DNA from: Beijerinckiaceae bacterium
GTDB taxonomy: Bacteria; Pseudomonadota; Alphaproteobacteria; Rhizobiales; Beijerinckiaceae
Assembly (NCBI GenBank): GCA_004298435.1
Contig: SCSF01000081.1
Span: 1 to 53,558, forward strand
Direction of reading: 5' to 3'
DNA length: 53,558 bases
Positions within the stretch are counted from its first letter, which is position 1; the number at the start of each line of letters is the position of its first letter. The notes under the pieces were generated by a model that was given only the letters and a program-made list of their open reading frames with translations, was not told the DNA's origin and made no database searches. Shown one piece after another: positions 16,386 to 24,695 of the stretch. The position numbers and the translations under genes were made by a program.

Positions 16386-17819
16386 TCACGTCGTAATCAT
16401 ACTGCGTGACATCTCGTCATGCGCTTGCGTGGCGCTCTTTGCGATGCTGCCAAGAGGAATGAATGCTCTGATCAGCGTGCCGCCGCAAGTGCCTTTGCTG
16501 ATTTCCATGCGTCCGCCGGATTTGCGCACCCGTTCGCTCATGCCGAGAAAACCGAACCCGAAGCGGAAGTCCGCGGGCAGGCCGATGCCGTCATCCTCAA
16601 CCGTAATGACAAGCTGCGGAGCGTCCTTCGCCTCATCATCCAGCGCCAGCGTGATGTTGGCGGACTTGGCGCCGGAATGGCGCGCGATGTTGGTGAGACA
16701 TTCCTGAATAAGTCTGTAGCTCGTCAGGCTCGTTTGCTCGTTGAGCAGGCGATCGATCGATGAGGTGTCCTGCGGTAGCGACAGAGTGCAGACGATGTTG
16801 CGGTTGGCGCTGATCCAGGAGTCGACAAGCTGCCGGATCGCGTCGCCAAGTCCCATCTGGTGCAGGATCACCGGGCGGATGCGATCGAGGATGCGGTAAT
16901 TGTGTTTCTGAATTGTATCCGCAAGGCTCGAGATCGCCTGTGCGCGCTCGATAATGTCGGCATGCGCCGCGCCAGCATCATGGCTTGCGTCTTCGACGAT
17001 GCAAGACGCCGCGGCGCGAATTCCGAAGAGAGCCGCGCCGAACTCGTCATGCAGTTCGCGCGCAAGCTCTTTACGTTCCGCATCCTGAATCGACATGAGC
17101 CGCTCAATGAGCAGCCGATTGTCGCCTTCTGTGCGGCCCAGTGTGGCGGCGAGACGGTTGAACTTCTCGCCGATGCGGCGCAACTCCTCGACCTCGATTT
17201 CGTCGAGGGCATCGAATTGCCCGTGCTCCAGCCGATCCAGTCCATCGGCAAGATCATGCAGCGGCTTCAGGGTAAAGCGCGCCGTCAGATAAAGCAGGCT
17301 GACGATCGAAACCCAGATACCGCCGAGAAGCGCCGTAAGGAGCACGAGGCCGGACCAGATCTCGGACACTTCATCGGCGGGGCGGGTGGACATCACCAGT
17401 TTACCCTGCGGCACCCCGCTGATGACGATCGGGAATACTTTGACCACATGCGGCGGCTCGAACAGGTTCAGAAACCAGCGCGGCGCGGTTTCCGCATCCT
17501 GTGGACGACTGAAATGGGTGATCTTGGCCCCTGCCGCCGTCGGCTCATAATGGACGCTGATATGGCGTATCTGCGCCAATTCGCGGCGCAGGCGGGTAAA
17601 GGCTGCATCGGCGTTCTTTGTGGCCGCCATTTTTTCGAGCGCATAGCCGATCAGAAGACTTCCGGAGGTGACGCTGGACTGGGTTTCGGAGCCGATGCGG
17701 CTGCGCGCCGCGAGCAGGGTGGCGCCGATTGCCGCCAGCATGCCGAGGAACAATATGCCTGACGGGATGAGCACGACGCGCAGGCGCAAGGATCCGCGCG
17801 GTTTTCCAAATCGAGGCAT
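16386..17819 (-). CDS. Membrane histidine kinase, HisKA_3 (NarX/MoxY-like) type
   Basis: 477-residue sensor kinase. TM1 is at about residues 14-36, a periplasmic sensor region at 40-150, TM2 at about 155-180, followed by a HAMP segment (FTLKPLHDLADGLDRLEHG). The HisKA_3 phosphoacceptor is H257 in ELARELHDEFG. The HATPase part shows ECLTNIARHSGA (N box), VEDDGIGLP and GFGFLGMSERV (G boxes). The architecture resembles NarX, UhpB and the MoxY kinases of methylotrophs, but the signal is unknown. It is divergent from pyrH and forms an operon with the response regulator. Confidence 0.88.
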   Translation of the reverse strand: MPRFGKPRGSLRLRVVLIPSGILFLGMLAAIGATLLAARSRIGSETQSSVTSGSLLIGYALEKMAATKNADAAFTRLRRELAQIRHISVHYEPTAAGAKITHFSRPQDAETAPRWFLNLFEPPHVVKVFPIVISGVPQGKLVMSTRPADEVSEIWSGLVLLTALLGGIWVSIVSLLYLTARFTLKPLHDLADGLDRLEHGQFDALDEIEVEELRRIGEKFNRLAATLGRTEGDNRLLIERLMSIQDAERKELARELHDEFGAALFGIRAAASCIVEDASHDAGAAHADIIERAQAISSLADTIQKHNYRILDRIRPVILHQMGLGDAIRQLVDSWISANRNIVCTLSLPQDTSSIDRLLNEQTSLTSYRLIQECLTNIARHSGAKSANITLALDDEAKDAPQLVITVEDDGIGLPADFRFGFGFLGMSERVRKSGGRMEISKGTCGGTLIRAFIPLGSIAKSATQAHDEMSRSMITT

Positions 17820-18017
17820 GCCTTGATGTCCTTCCGCGATCCTCTGCGGGCCATACGGTTCAGGTCCGGCCTCAGGATTGCCTGCCTTTCTTTATTGTCG
17901 CCAGATGCGATGGGACGCAACTTAAGACAGGCTATCCGCCGCGACATGCGTTAAAGAGGGCGCAAGAAATTCAAGGGCGCGATTCTCGTTGCCGTAGCAG
18001 AGATGACAGGAGATGGA

Positions 18018-18740
18018 ATGAACGACTTCGGCCGGCCGTGGCGGCGTGTGGTGGTCAAGCTGTCGGGCGAGGCCTTGATGGGTTCCGGCAGCCATGGACT
18101 GGACGTCGCGACCGTCGAACGTATCGCCGCCGACCTGGCCGAAGCGGCGCGGCGCGGCGTCGAGACGGCGGTGGTCGTTGGCGGGGGCAATTTCTTCCGC
18201 GGGATCGCGGGGGCCGAAAAGGGCATCGAGCGGGCGCGGGCCGACTCGATCGGCATGCTGGCAACCGTGATGAACGGGCTCGCGATCGAATATGCGATCG
18301 AGAAGCAGGGCCGCTCCGCGCGTGTTCTCTCCGCCATCGCGATGCCTACCATCTGTGAGCCCTATTCGCGCCAGACGGCGTTGCATCATCTGGGCAAGGG
18401 GCGTGTCGTCGTCCTTGCCGGAGGCACCGGAAATCCCTTCTTCACTACCGATACAGGAGCTGCGCTGCGGGCCGCCGAACTTTCCTGCGACGCGATTTTG
18501 AAGGCGACGCAGGTCGATGGGGTCTATTCCGCCGATCCAAAGCGCGATCCCAATGCGCGCCGTTTCGAGACACTGACGCAGGATGACGCGATCATGCAGA
18601 ATCTCGCCATCATGGATACCGCGGCTTTCGCGCTGGCGCGCGAGAACAGAATTCCGATCGTCGTTTTCTCGATCAAGGAGAAGGGCGCGATCTGCGCTGC
18701 GATTGAGGGCAGCGGCAAGGCTACGCTCGTGGTGCCTTGA
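18018..18740 (+). CDS. pyrH: UMP kinase
   Basis: Phosphorylates UMP to UDP in pyrimidine nucleotide synthesis; hexameric amino-acid-kinase fold, 240 residues as usual. Visible are RVVVKLSGEAL (nucleotide-binding Lys), GGGNFFRG, and GTGNPFFTTDTGAALRA with the acidic UMP site, then the VDGVYSADPKRDP segment. AGGAG five bases before the ATG at 18018 decides the start over a frame that begins at 18003. It heads the usual pyrH-frr-uppS-cdsA order. Confidence 0.96.
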   Translation: MNDFGRPWRRVVVKLSGEALMGSGSHGLDVATVERIAADLAEAARRGVETAVVVGGGNFFRGIAGAEKGIERARADSIGMLATVMNGLAIEYAIEKQGRSARVLSAIAMPTICEPYSRQTALHHLGKGRVVVLAGGTGNPFFTTDTGAALRAAELSCDAILKATQVDGVYSADPKRDPNARRFETLTQDDAIMQNLAIMDTAAFALARENRIPIVVFSIKEKGAICAAIEGSGKATLVVP

Positions 18741-18927
18741 ACCGCTTGCGCTGAATTATGGGCTTGCCAAGCTTACGGTGGGACAGGTGCGGTTCGCCGG
18801 GCCAGACTGATCTGTTTCAGGCTCATCTGCTTTATGAAAATTCCGCGCGATTATAGTATCTTCGCGCTGGAGGTTCGCTCCGGCGGCAGCCAGAGCCTGA
18901 AACCGCTGTGGATCGGCTAACGGGCGC

Positions 18928-18956
18928 TTGCGTCAGACCGCACGGCCTCTCATAAC
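18928..18956 (+). promoter_or_regulatory. Possible promoter of frr
   Basis: TTGCGT (18928-18933) and CATAAC (18951-18956) are 17 bp apart, 54 bp before the frr start. The -10 box is weak. The remainder of the 269-bp pyrH-frr gap holds only a 28-codon frame (18834-18920) without a ribosome-binding site. Confidence 0.3.
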
Positions 18957-19009
18957 GGACCGGGCATTCGCCGCCGTCTGTTCAATCAGGGTTCGATCAG
19001 GGTTCTACA

Positions 19010-19570
19010 ATGAGTGATGTTTTTGACATTTCAGACCTCAAACGGCGTATGCAGGGAGCCGTCGCGGCGCTGAAACACGATCTTGGCGGGTTGCGCACGG
19101 GCCGCGCCTCAGCGAGCCTCATAGAGCCTGTGCATGTCGAGGCCTATGGCCAGTCCATGCCGCTCAATCAGGTCGCCACAATTTCGGTGCCGGAATCGCG
19201 CATGCTTTCGGTCCAGGTCTGGGACAAGGGCATGGTCGGTGCGGTGGACCGCGCGATCCGCGACGCCAATCTTGGGCTTTCTCCGACGATCGAGGGGCAG
19301 ATCCTGCGGATCCGCATCCCGGAACTGAACGAGCAGCGCCGCAAGGAGATGGTGAAAGTCGCTCATAAATATACCGAGGAGGCGCGCGTTGCCGTCCGGC
19401 ATGTTCGCCGCGACGGCATCGATGCGCTCAAGAAATTGCTGAAGGACAAGGCGATCAGCGAGGACGACGAGAAACGGCACGAGACCGAAGTGCAGAAGCT
19501 GACGGACCAGTTCATCGTCGAGGTCGATCACGCTCTCGCGGATAAAGAAAAGGAAATCATGCAGGTGTAG
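19010..19570 (+). CDS. frr: Ribosome recycling factor
   Basis: Splits post-termination ribosomes together with EF-G. At 186 residues it has the standard length. The three-helix domain I is recognised from [26 protein letters not shown] and the C-terminal KEIMQV; domain II contains the [15 protein letters not shown] block. The gene is separated from pyrH by a 269-bp gap and from uppS by about 150 bp. Confidence 0.97.
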   Translation: MSDVFDISDLKRRMQGAVAALKHDLGGLRTGRASASLIEPVHVEAYGQSMPLNQVATISVPESRMLSVQVWDKGMVGAVDRAIRDANLGLSPTIEGQILRIRIPELNEQRRKEMVKVAHKYTEEARVAVRHVRRDGIDALKKLLKDKAISEDDEKRHETEVQKLTDQFIVEVDHALADKEKEIMQV

Positions 19571-19717
19571 GGCAGGCCGCGAGCGCGTCTTTTGATCGAG
19601 GGGTCTTAATCGTTTGAACGGGATTTCGGATCTTCATAATCTTCGACTTGCCGGACCAATTCGCTTCGGTCGGGCGCGGCCGGGATATTGGGGCCGCAAG
19701 CAAAGGTGATGTCGGGT

Positions 19718-20491
19718 ATGATCGAGGCGGAGATGGCACCGAAGGCGGACGTGCTTACGGCACGAGCGCCGCGGCATGTCGGGGTCATTATGGATGGCAA
19801 CGGCCGCTGGGCGCTCAGCCGTGGACTGCCCCGTATCGAAGGCCACCGCCGCGGCGTCGAGGCTTTGCGCCGGGCCGTCCGCGCCGCCATGGAATTCGGC
19901 CTCGATTATCTCACGGTCTACAGTTTTTCCCTTGAAAACTGGAGCCGTCCGGTCACCGAGGTCAGCGACCTCATGGGGCTTCTCAAGCGCTTTATCCGTG
20001 ACGATCTCACAGAGCTCTACAAGCTTGGGGTGAGGGTCAAGGTGATTGGCGCGCGCGACAATCTGAAACCGGACATTCTCGCGCTGCTCGAGCAGGCCGA
20101 AACCCTGACCTGCGCGAATACGCGGCTCACGCTGGTCGTCGCTTTCAACTATGGCAGCCGGCAGGAGATCGCCACCGCCGCGAGGCAGATCGCCGCCAAG
20201 GTGGCGGCTGGCGTCATCACCGCCGAAGATGTCGATGAAGCCATGCTGGCGCAGCACCTCGACACGGCGGGCATTCCCGATCCCGATCTCATCATCAGGA
20301 CGTCCGGTGAGCAGAGGCTTTCGAATTTCCTGATGTGGCAGGCGGCCTATAGCGAGTTCGTCTTTCTGCCGATCCATTGGCCGGATTTCGACCGGCAGGC
20401 TTTTGCTGCCGCGCTCGCTGAATTTGCAGCCCGCGACCGGCGCTTCGGCGGCGTGACCTTGCCGCCGGAGAATGTTAAGGTCCAACGGTAA
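19718..20491 (+). CDS. uppS: Isoprenyl transferase (undecaprenyl diphosphate synthase)
   Basis: Cis-prenyltransferase adding isopentenyl units to farnesyl-PP to make the C55 carrier for peptidoglycan and O-antigen. Signature residues: MDGNGRWA (catalytic Asp near 26), [20 protein letters not shown], and the C-terminal [20 protein letters not shown]. Several in-frame starts exist; AAGGTG about nine bases before 19718 makes that ATG the best, although 19733 (behind GAGG) is also possible. The family needs only about 245 residues, so either start leaves a complete enzyme. Downstream are cdsA and dxr. Confidence 0.95.
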   Translation: MIEAEMAPKADVLTARAPRHVGVIMDGNGRWALSRGLPRIEGHRRGVEALRRAVRAAMEFGLDYLTVYSFSLENWSRPVTEVSDLMGLLKRFIRDDLTELYKLGVRVKVIGARDNLKPDILALLEQAETLTCANTRLTLVVAFNYGSRQEIATAARQIAAKVAAGVITAEDVDEAMLAQHLDTAGIPDPDLIIRTSGEQRLSNFLMWQAAYSEFVFLPIHWPDFDRQAFAAALAEFAARDRRFGGVTLPPENVKVQR

Positions 20492-20537
20492 TCCCAACTT
20501 GGCGGCGCCGATTTGCTGCCGGCGGCCTGCCGTCAAA

Positions 20538-20575
20538 ATATCCTATGAAGAACGCGATATCCTATGAAGAACGCG
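20538..20575. repeat. 19-bp tandem duplication upstream of cdsA
   Basis: ATATCCTATGAAGAACGCG occurs twice without a gap (20538-20556, 20557-20575). Each copy contains an ATG. From the first copy a 46-codon frame runs to TGA at 20683-20685; from the second only nine codons are open. It looks like a recent slippage event in the uppS-cdsA spacer. Confidence 0.8.
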
Positions 20576-20699
20576 CAGGAACACGCCCCTTGAACGGAAA
20601 CGTCTTCGCAACTTCAGATGTTTCGCCTGAAGCGCGAGACCCGGCGCCACAAACGGCGGCGAAGCTTGCGAGCCTTTGTCTTTGAACTCGGAGCGGCCC

Positions 20700-21671
20700 G
20701 TGCGCGAGTTTCCCGCCGATTCGGAAGGGACACCGAGCAGTTCAGCGAATGAACCGCCGGCAGCAAATCCCGCCGACGCGGCAGCGGCTGGCGCAGCGAG
20801 GACGGGCAGGGCGCGTGGGCGCATTGCGATCCGTGCGCGCCTCACCGACCTCGGTCCGCGCGTCGTCTCGGGCCTTGTTCTCGTCGCCGGTGCGATCCTG
20901 ACACTTCTGGCCGGCGGATTGATCTTTTTCCTGGCTTGGCTTGCTGCCGCGTTCATGGTGCATCTCGAATGGCAGCGGCTGATCGGCGGAACCCGTTTCA
21001 CTGCGCGCCTCGCGGTCGGGACCCTCGCGGTCGTCGGCACCGGATTCCTGACCAGCATCAACAATGTCGATCTTGCGCTTTTCGTTCTTGGTCTCGGCGT
21101 GCTTGCGACCGCCTGGCTGGCCGAGGAAGGCCGCAAGACCTGGAGCGCGGCAGGCATCATCTATGCCGGCAGCCTGATTGTCTCCGTCGCCGTATTGCGT
21201 GACTCATTTCCTTTTGGAGCGCGGGCCGTAGGCTGGCTTTTCGCCGTCGTGTGGGGCACGGACGTCACCGCCTATTTTGCCGGCCGGCTTATCGGCGGCC
21301 CGAAATTCGCACCGCAAATTTCGCCTTCGAAAACCTGGGCCGGAACGCTTTGCGGCATGATTGGCGGCTCGTGCCTCGGGACGCTGTTTCTTGTCGTCAT
21401 CGCCCAGGTCACCAGGCTCGATACGCCCGCGCCGTTGATGGTTCTCTTCCTTCTCGGCTTGATTACCTCTGCTGTCGCGCAAGCCGGAGATCTCTTTGAA
21501 TCCTGGGCGAAACGCTGCTTCGGGGTTAAGGATTCGGGCGGGCTGATCCCGGGACATGGCGGCCTGATGGACCGGCTCGATGGCTTTATCGCCGCCGCTG
21601 TTTGGGTGGCGATCCTTGGCGCCCTGCGCGGATTTCCATCGACGGCGGAAGGCTTGTTTCACTGGATGTAA
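20700..21671 (+). CDS. cdsA: Phosphatidate cytidylyltransferase
   Basis: Makes CDP-diacylglycerol from phosphatidate and CTP in the inner membrane. The protein has 323 residues with about eight helices from residue 55 on. The family signature is complete near the C-terminus: SWAKRCFGVKDSGGLIPGHG followed by GLMDRLDGF. The first ~45 residues are a hydrophilic Ala/Pro/Glu-rich tail. The GTG at 20700 has GGAG at a 6-nt spacing and was preferred to upstream TTG codons (20676, 20682) that lack such a site. dxr begins 14 bp after the stop. Confidence 0.93.
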   Translation: MREFPADSEGTPSSSANEPPAANPADAAAAGAARTGRARGRIAIRARLTDLGPRVVSGLVLVAGAILTLLAGGLIFFLAWLAAAFMVHLEWQRLIGGTRFTARLAVGTLAVVGTGFLTSINNVDLALFVLGLGVLATAWLAEEGRKTWSAAGIIYAGSLIVSVAVLRDSFPFGARAVGWLFAVVWGTDVTAYFAGRLIGGPKFAPQISPSKTWAGTLCGMIGGSCLGTLFLVVIAQVTRLDTPAPLMVLFLLGLITSAVAQAGDLFESWAKRCFGVKDSGGLIPGHGGLMDRLDGFIAAAVWVAILGALRGFPSTAEGLFHWM

Positions 21672-21685
21672 GATTGGAACGGATA

Positions 21686-22936
21686 ATGGCAGGGCAGGCG
21701 AAACTGCGGCATGACACTTTCGATCGTGCGGGCGCGCAGGATGACGGGCCGCGCTCGATCGTGATTCTCGGCGCGACCGGCTCGATCGGCAAATCGACGG
21801 CGGACATCATCACGGGAGCGAAGGGCAGCTTTACGGTCGCCGCGGTGGCCGGGGGACGCGACCCTGTCGCGCTGGCGAAGATGGCGCGCGATCTCGGAGC
21901 GGGATTCGCCGCGCTTGCCGATCCGGCCCGCTATGCGGAGTTGAAAGAGGCTTTGGCCGGCACCGGCATCAAGGCTGCCGCGGGTCGGGAGGCTGTTATT
22001 GAAGCCGCGCTCCAGCCTTCGGACATGGTGATGGCGGCGATCGCCGGCACCGCCGGCGTCGAGCCGACCTATGCGGCGCTTTCCGCGGGCCGCACTGTGG
22101 CGCTCGCCAACAAGGAATGCCTCGTCTGTGCGGGGCCTGCCTTCATTCGCCAGGCCGCTACAATGGGCACGAGGCTGCTGCCGGTCGACAGCGAGCATAA
22201 TGCGATTTTCCAGGCGCTCGGAGATGCCGACCCCGACACAATCGAAATGATGACGCTGACGGCCTCAGGCGGCCCGTTCAGGACATGGACGGCGGAAGCC
22301 ATCGCCAGGGCCACGCCCGAACAGGCCTTGAAGCACCCCAACTGGTCGATGGGGCCGAAAATCACTGTCGATTCTGCGGGATTGATGAACAAAGGCCTGG
22401 AAGTTATTGAGGCGCATTATCTTTTCGGGATCGAAGCTGCGCGCCTCGATGTTCTCGTCCATGCGCAATCGGTGGTCCATGGGCTGGTCGCCTTCCGCGA
22501 TGGCTCGGTAACGGCCGGCCTCGCGGCGCCGGATATGCGCGTTCCAATCGCGCATTGTCTGTCTTATCCGCGGCGGCTGACGACTGGCGCCCGCCGCCTC
22601 GATCTCGCGGCTGTCGGGCAACTGACGTTCGAGCGGCCGGATTTCGCCCGTTTCCCGGCGCTCCGGGTGGCGCTCGACGCTCTCGCTGCGGGCAATGGCG
22701 CGCCGACAATTATGAATGCCGCGAACGAGATCGCGGTCCAGGCCTTTCTCTCGCGCCAGATTTCCTTCCACGACATCGCACGGCTGGTCGAGAGAACCTG
22801 CGAGGCTGCGCTGGCCGATGGAACGGCGCATGAACCTCTATCTGTTGCGGATGCCCTCGCTGTTGACCATATGGCGCGAGAAAGAACCCGCTCCTACTTG
22901 GCTCCTGCGGCGAGTTCCGGCATGGTAACGAATTGA
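21686..22936 (+). CDS. dxr: 1-deoxy-D-xylulose 5-phosphate reductoisomerase
   Basis: Converts DXP to 2-C-methyl-D-erythritol 4-phosphate with NADPH, the committed step of the non-mevalonate isoprenoid pathway. The 416-residue protein shows the NADPH loop GATGSIGKST, NKECLVCAG, the metal/substrate site VDSEHNAIFQ, and GPKITVDSAGLMNKGLEVIEAH-type segment. ATG at 21686 begins the conserved region; an upstream in-frame extension overlaps cdsA and is discounted. It provides isoprenoids used by UppS upstream. A hairpin follows before rseP. Confidence 0.96.
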   Translation: MAGQAKLRHDTFDRAGAQDDGPRSIVILGATGSIGKSTADIITGAKGSFTVAAVAGGRDPVALAKMARDLGAGFAALADPARYAELKEALAGTGIKAAAGREAVIEAALQPSDMVMAAIAGTAGVEPTYAALSAGRTVALANKECLVCAGPAFIRQAATMGTRLLPVDSEHNAIFQALGDADPDTIEMMTLTASGGPFRTWTAEAIARATPEQALKHPNWSMGPKITVDSAGLMNKGLEVIEAHYLFGIEAARLDVLVHAQSVVHGLVAFRDGSVTAGLAAPDMRVPIAHCLSYPRRLTTGARRLDLAAVGQLTFERPDFARFPALRVALDALAAGNGAPTIMNAANEIAVQAFLSRQISFHDIARLVERTCEAALADGTAHEPLSVADALAVDHMARERTRSYLAPAASSGMVTN

Positions 22937-22945
22937 TAACCAAAA

Positions 22946-22966
22946 CGGCAGGTTTTTTACCTGCCG
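22946..22966 (+). promoter_or_regulatory. Stem-loop between dxr and rseP
   Basis: CGGCAGGT-TTTTT-ACCTGCCG is a perfect 8-bp stem whose loop is five T; no T-run follows, so it does not look like a standard terminator. It may modulate read-through or mRNA decay between dxr and rseP. Confidence 0.5.
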
Positions 22967-23069
22967 GCCAGATGCGATCCGCCGGGCTCAGCCCCGCCAC
23001 GACCTGCCAGCCGCCTTTGAGGCGACGCAATGATGGCGGCTGCTGAAGCGGTGCCCGAGAGGAGGAGTA

Positions 23070-24197
23070 ATGTTTCTTGTCAACCATCTGGGTTCCATAG
23101 CCGGGACCGTGGTTCCCTTCGTCTTTGTCCTCAGCATCGTGATTTTCTTTCACGAGTTCGGACATTTCATCGTGGGCCGGCTATGCGGCGTCAAAGCCGA
23201 TGCCTTCTCCCTCGGTTTCGGGCCTGAACTTCTCCATTATACCGACCGGCTTGGAACCCGCTGGCGCCTCGGCCTGCTGCCGCTCGGCGGCTATGTGAAA
23301 TTTCATGGCGATGCGAATGGTGCATCGATGGGCGATGCGGAAGAACTCGCCGCCATGCCGGACGCCGAACGCGCGGTGAGCTTCGCCGGGCAGAAAGTCT
23401 GGAAGCGGGCGGCGATCGTGGTGGCTGGGCCACTCGCGAATTTCGTCCTCGCGGTCGCGATCTTCACAGGCATCTTTTACATCCACGGGCGCGGAGTTCT
23501 CGCACCGCAAATCGAGAAGGTTGCGCCGGCGAGCGCAGCCCAGGCGGCCGGTTTCGCGCCGGGCGACATGGTTGTTTCGATCGGCGGAACGAAGATCGAC
23601 AGCTTCGAGGACATGCAGCGAATCGTGCAGACCTCGAGCAACAAGCCGCTGGCCTTTGTGGTCGACCGCAAGGGCAAGGAAATCACGCTTGTCGCGACTC
23701 CCCAGCGGCGTGAACTCAAGACGCCTTTCGGGACAACCCGCACAGGCGTGCTGGGAGTCGAGGCGAATACCAGTGCGGCCAACTGGCATATCCAGCGCTA
23801 CGGAATCGTCAGCTCCGTCAGCATGGCGACGGGCGAGACATGGTTCATTATCCGGCAGACGGGCTCCTACATCGGTGGCCTGTTCACGGGGCGCGAATCG
23901 ACCGATCAACTGTCGGGGCCGATCCGGATTGCGGAAGTCTCCGGCCAGATGGCGAAGATTGGCTTCGCGGCGCTCCTCAATCTTGCCGCTGTTTTGTCAA
24001 TTTCGATTGGAATCCTGAACCTCGTGCCGATTCCGCTGCTCGATGGCGGCCATCTCTTCTATTACGCGATCGAAGCGGTGCGCGGCAGGGCATTGAACGA
24101 GGGTGTCCAGCAGATGGGGTTCAAAATCGGACTGACGCTCGTCGCGGGGCTGATGATTCTTGCGACGTATAATGATATTTTGCGTCTAACCCGCTGA
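23070..24197 (+). CDS. rseP: Site-2 intramembrane zinc metalloprotease
   Basis: RseP/RasP-type S2P protease of 375 residues that cleaves membrane proteins such as anti-sigma factors and signal peptides. The zinc-binding HEFGH is at residues 28-32 in the first helix; a PDZ domain occupies about 135-210 (VAPASAAQAAGFAPGDMVVS), and NLVPIPLLDGGHL supplies the third metal ligand in a later helix. GAGGAGGAG immediately upstream is a strong ribosome-binding site. It lies in the typical cdsA-dxr-rseP-bamA order. Confidence 0.96.
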   Translation: MFLVNHLGSIAGTVVPFVFVLSIVIFFHEFGHFIVGRLCGVKADAFSLGFGPELLHYTDRLGTRWRLGLLPLGGYVKFHGDANGASMGDAEELAAMPDAERAVSFAGQKVWKRAAIVVAGPLANFVLAVAIFTGIFYIHGRGVLAPQIEKVAPASAAQAAGFAPGDMVVSIGGTKIDSFEDMQRIVQTSSNKPLAFVVDRKGKEITLVATPQRRELKTPFGTTRTGVLGVEANTSAANWHIQRYGIVSSVSMATGETWFIIRQTGSYIGGLFTGRESTDQLSGPIRIAEVSGQMAKIGFAALLNLAAVLSISIGILNLVPIPLLDGGHLFYYAIEAVRGRALNEGVQQMGFKIGLTLVAGLMILATYNDILRLTR

Positions 24198-24695
24198 TTC
24201 TGGTTTGCTGCTTCGCGGTAAGAAAATGATGTGGCGGGCTCTTTTGGGTGACGATACCGGCGTTTCGAAGGGGAAGGGCCGGAGGCGTGTCCTGCTCGCC
24301 ACGGCGGTTCTTAAAAACGGTTGGCATCTGCCCAATCCCATTTGCAGGACAGGCTAAAACGGGTAGAAGCGGAACCTGCGGCATGATGATCGGTGACGAG
24401 CATTCTGCCGCAAGCTGCGTATGGGTCTGACCGGCCCAGCCGCACGCAAGGTGATCGATCCAGACTGTTAGGACGGATTTAAGCGAGAAACCGGGATCCA
24501 ATTTCTCGCACGCCGTTCTGGGGATACGATTGCAGAACCTTCGGTCTACGGGGCAAGAAGATGCGCCGGCAGCATAATGCCAGGCGCCCTCCGTCGATCA
24601 AAACAGGCATGACGGGTATCGATGGCTGCGCGTATTTGCAGCCGGATCGGACCCGCGGCGCGGATCGGTGCGACAGAGGCGGGGACCGGGTGTAA
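24198..24695. other. 498-bp spacer between rseP and bamA
   Basis: No convincing gene is seen. A perfect 8-bp inverted repeat GCGAGAAA (24483-24490) / TTTCTCGC (24502-24509) with an 11-bp spacer is the only clear structure, about 190 bp before bamA. Short frames on both strands (24121-24501 minus, 24248-24430 plus) lack ribosome-binding sites and protein-like composition. The spacer probably holds an independent bamA promoter. Confidence 0.5.

Noticed and set aside
18834-18920. 28-codon frame in the pyrH-frr spacer
   Set aside because: No ribosome-binding site, no membrane or signal character, and no other support.
24121-24501. 126-codon minus-strand frame in the rseP-bamA gap
   Set aside because: It runs over the rseP 3' end, lacks a ribosome-binding site and has non-protein-like composition.
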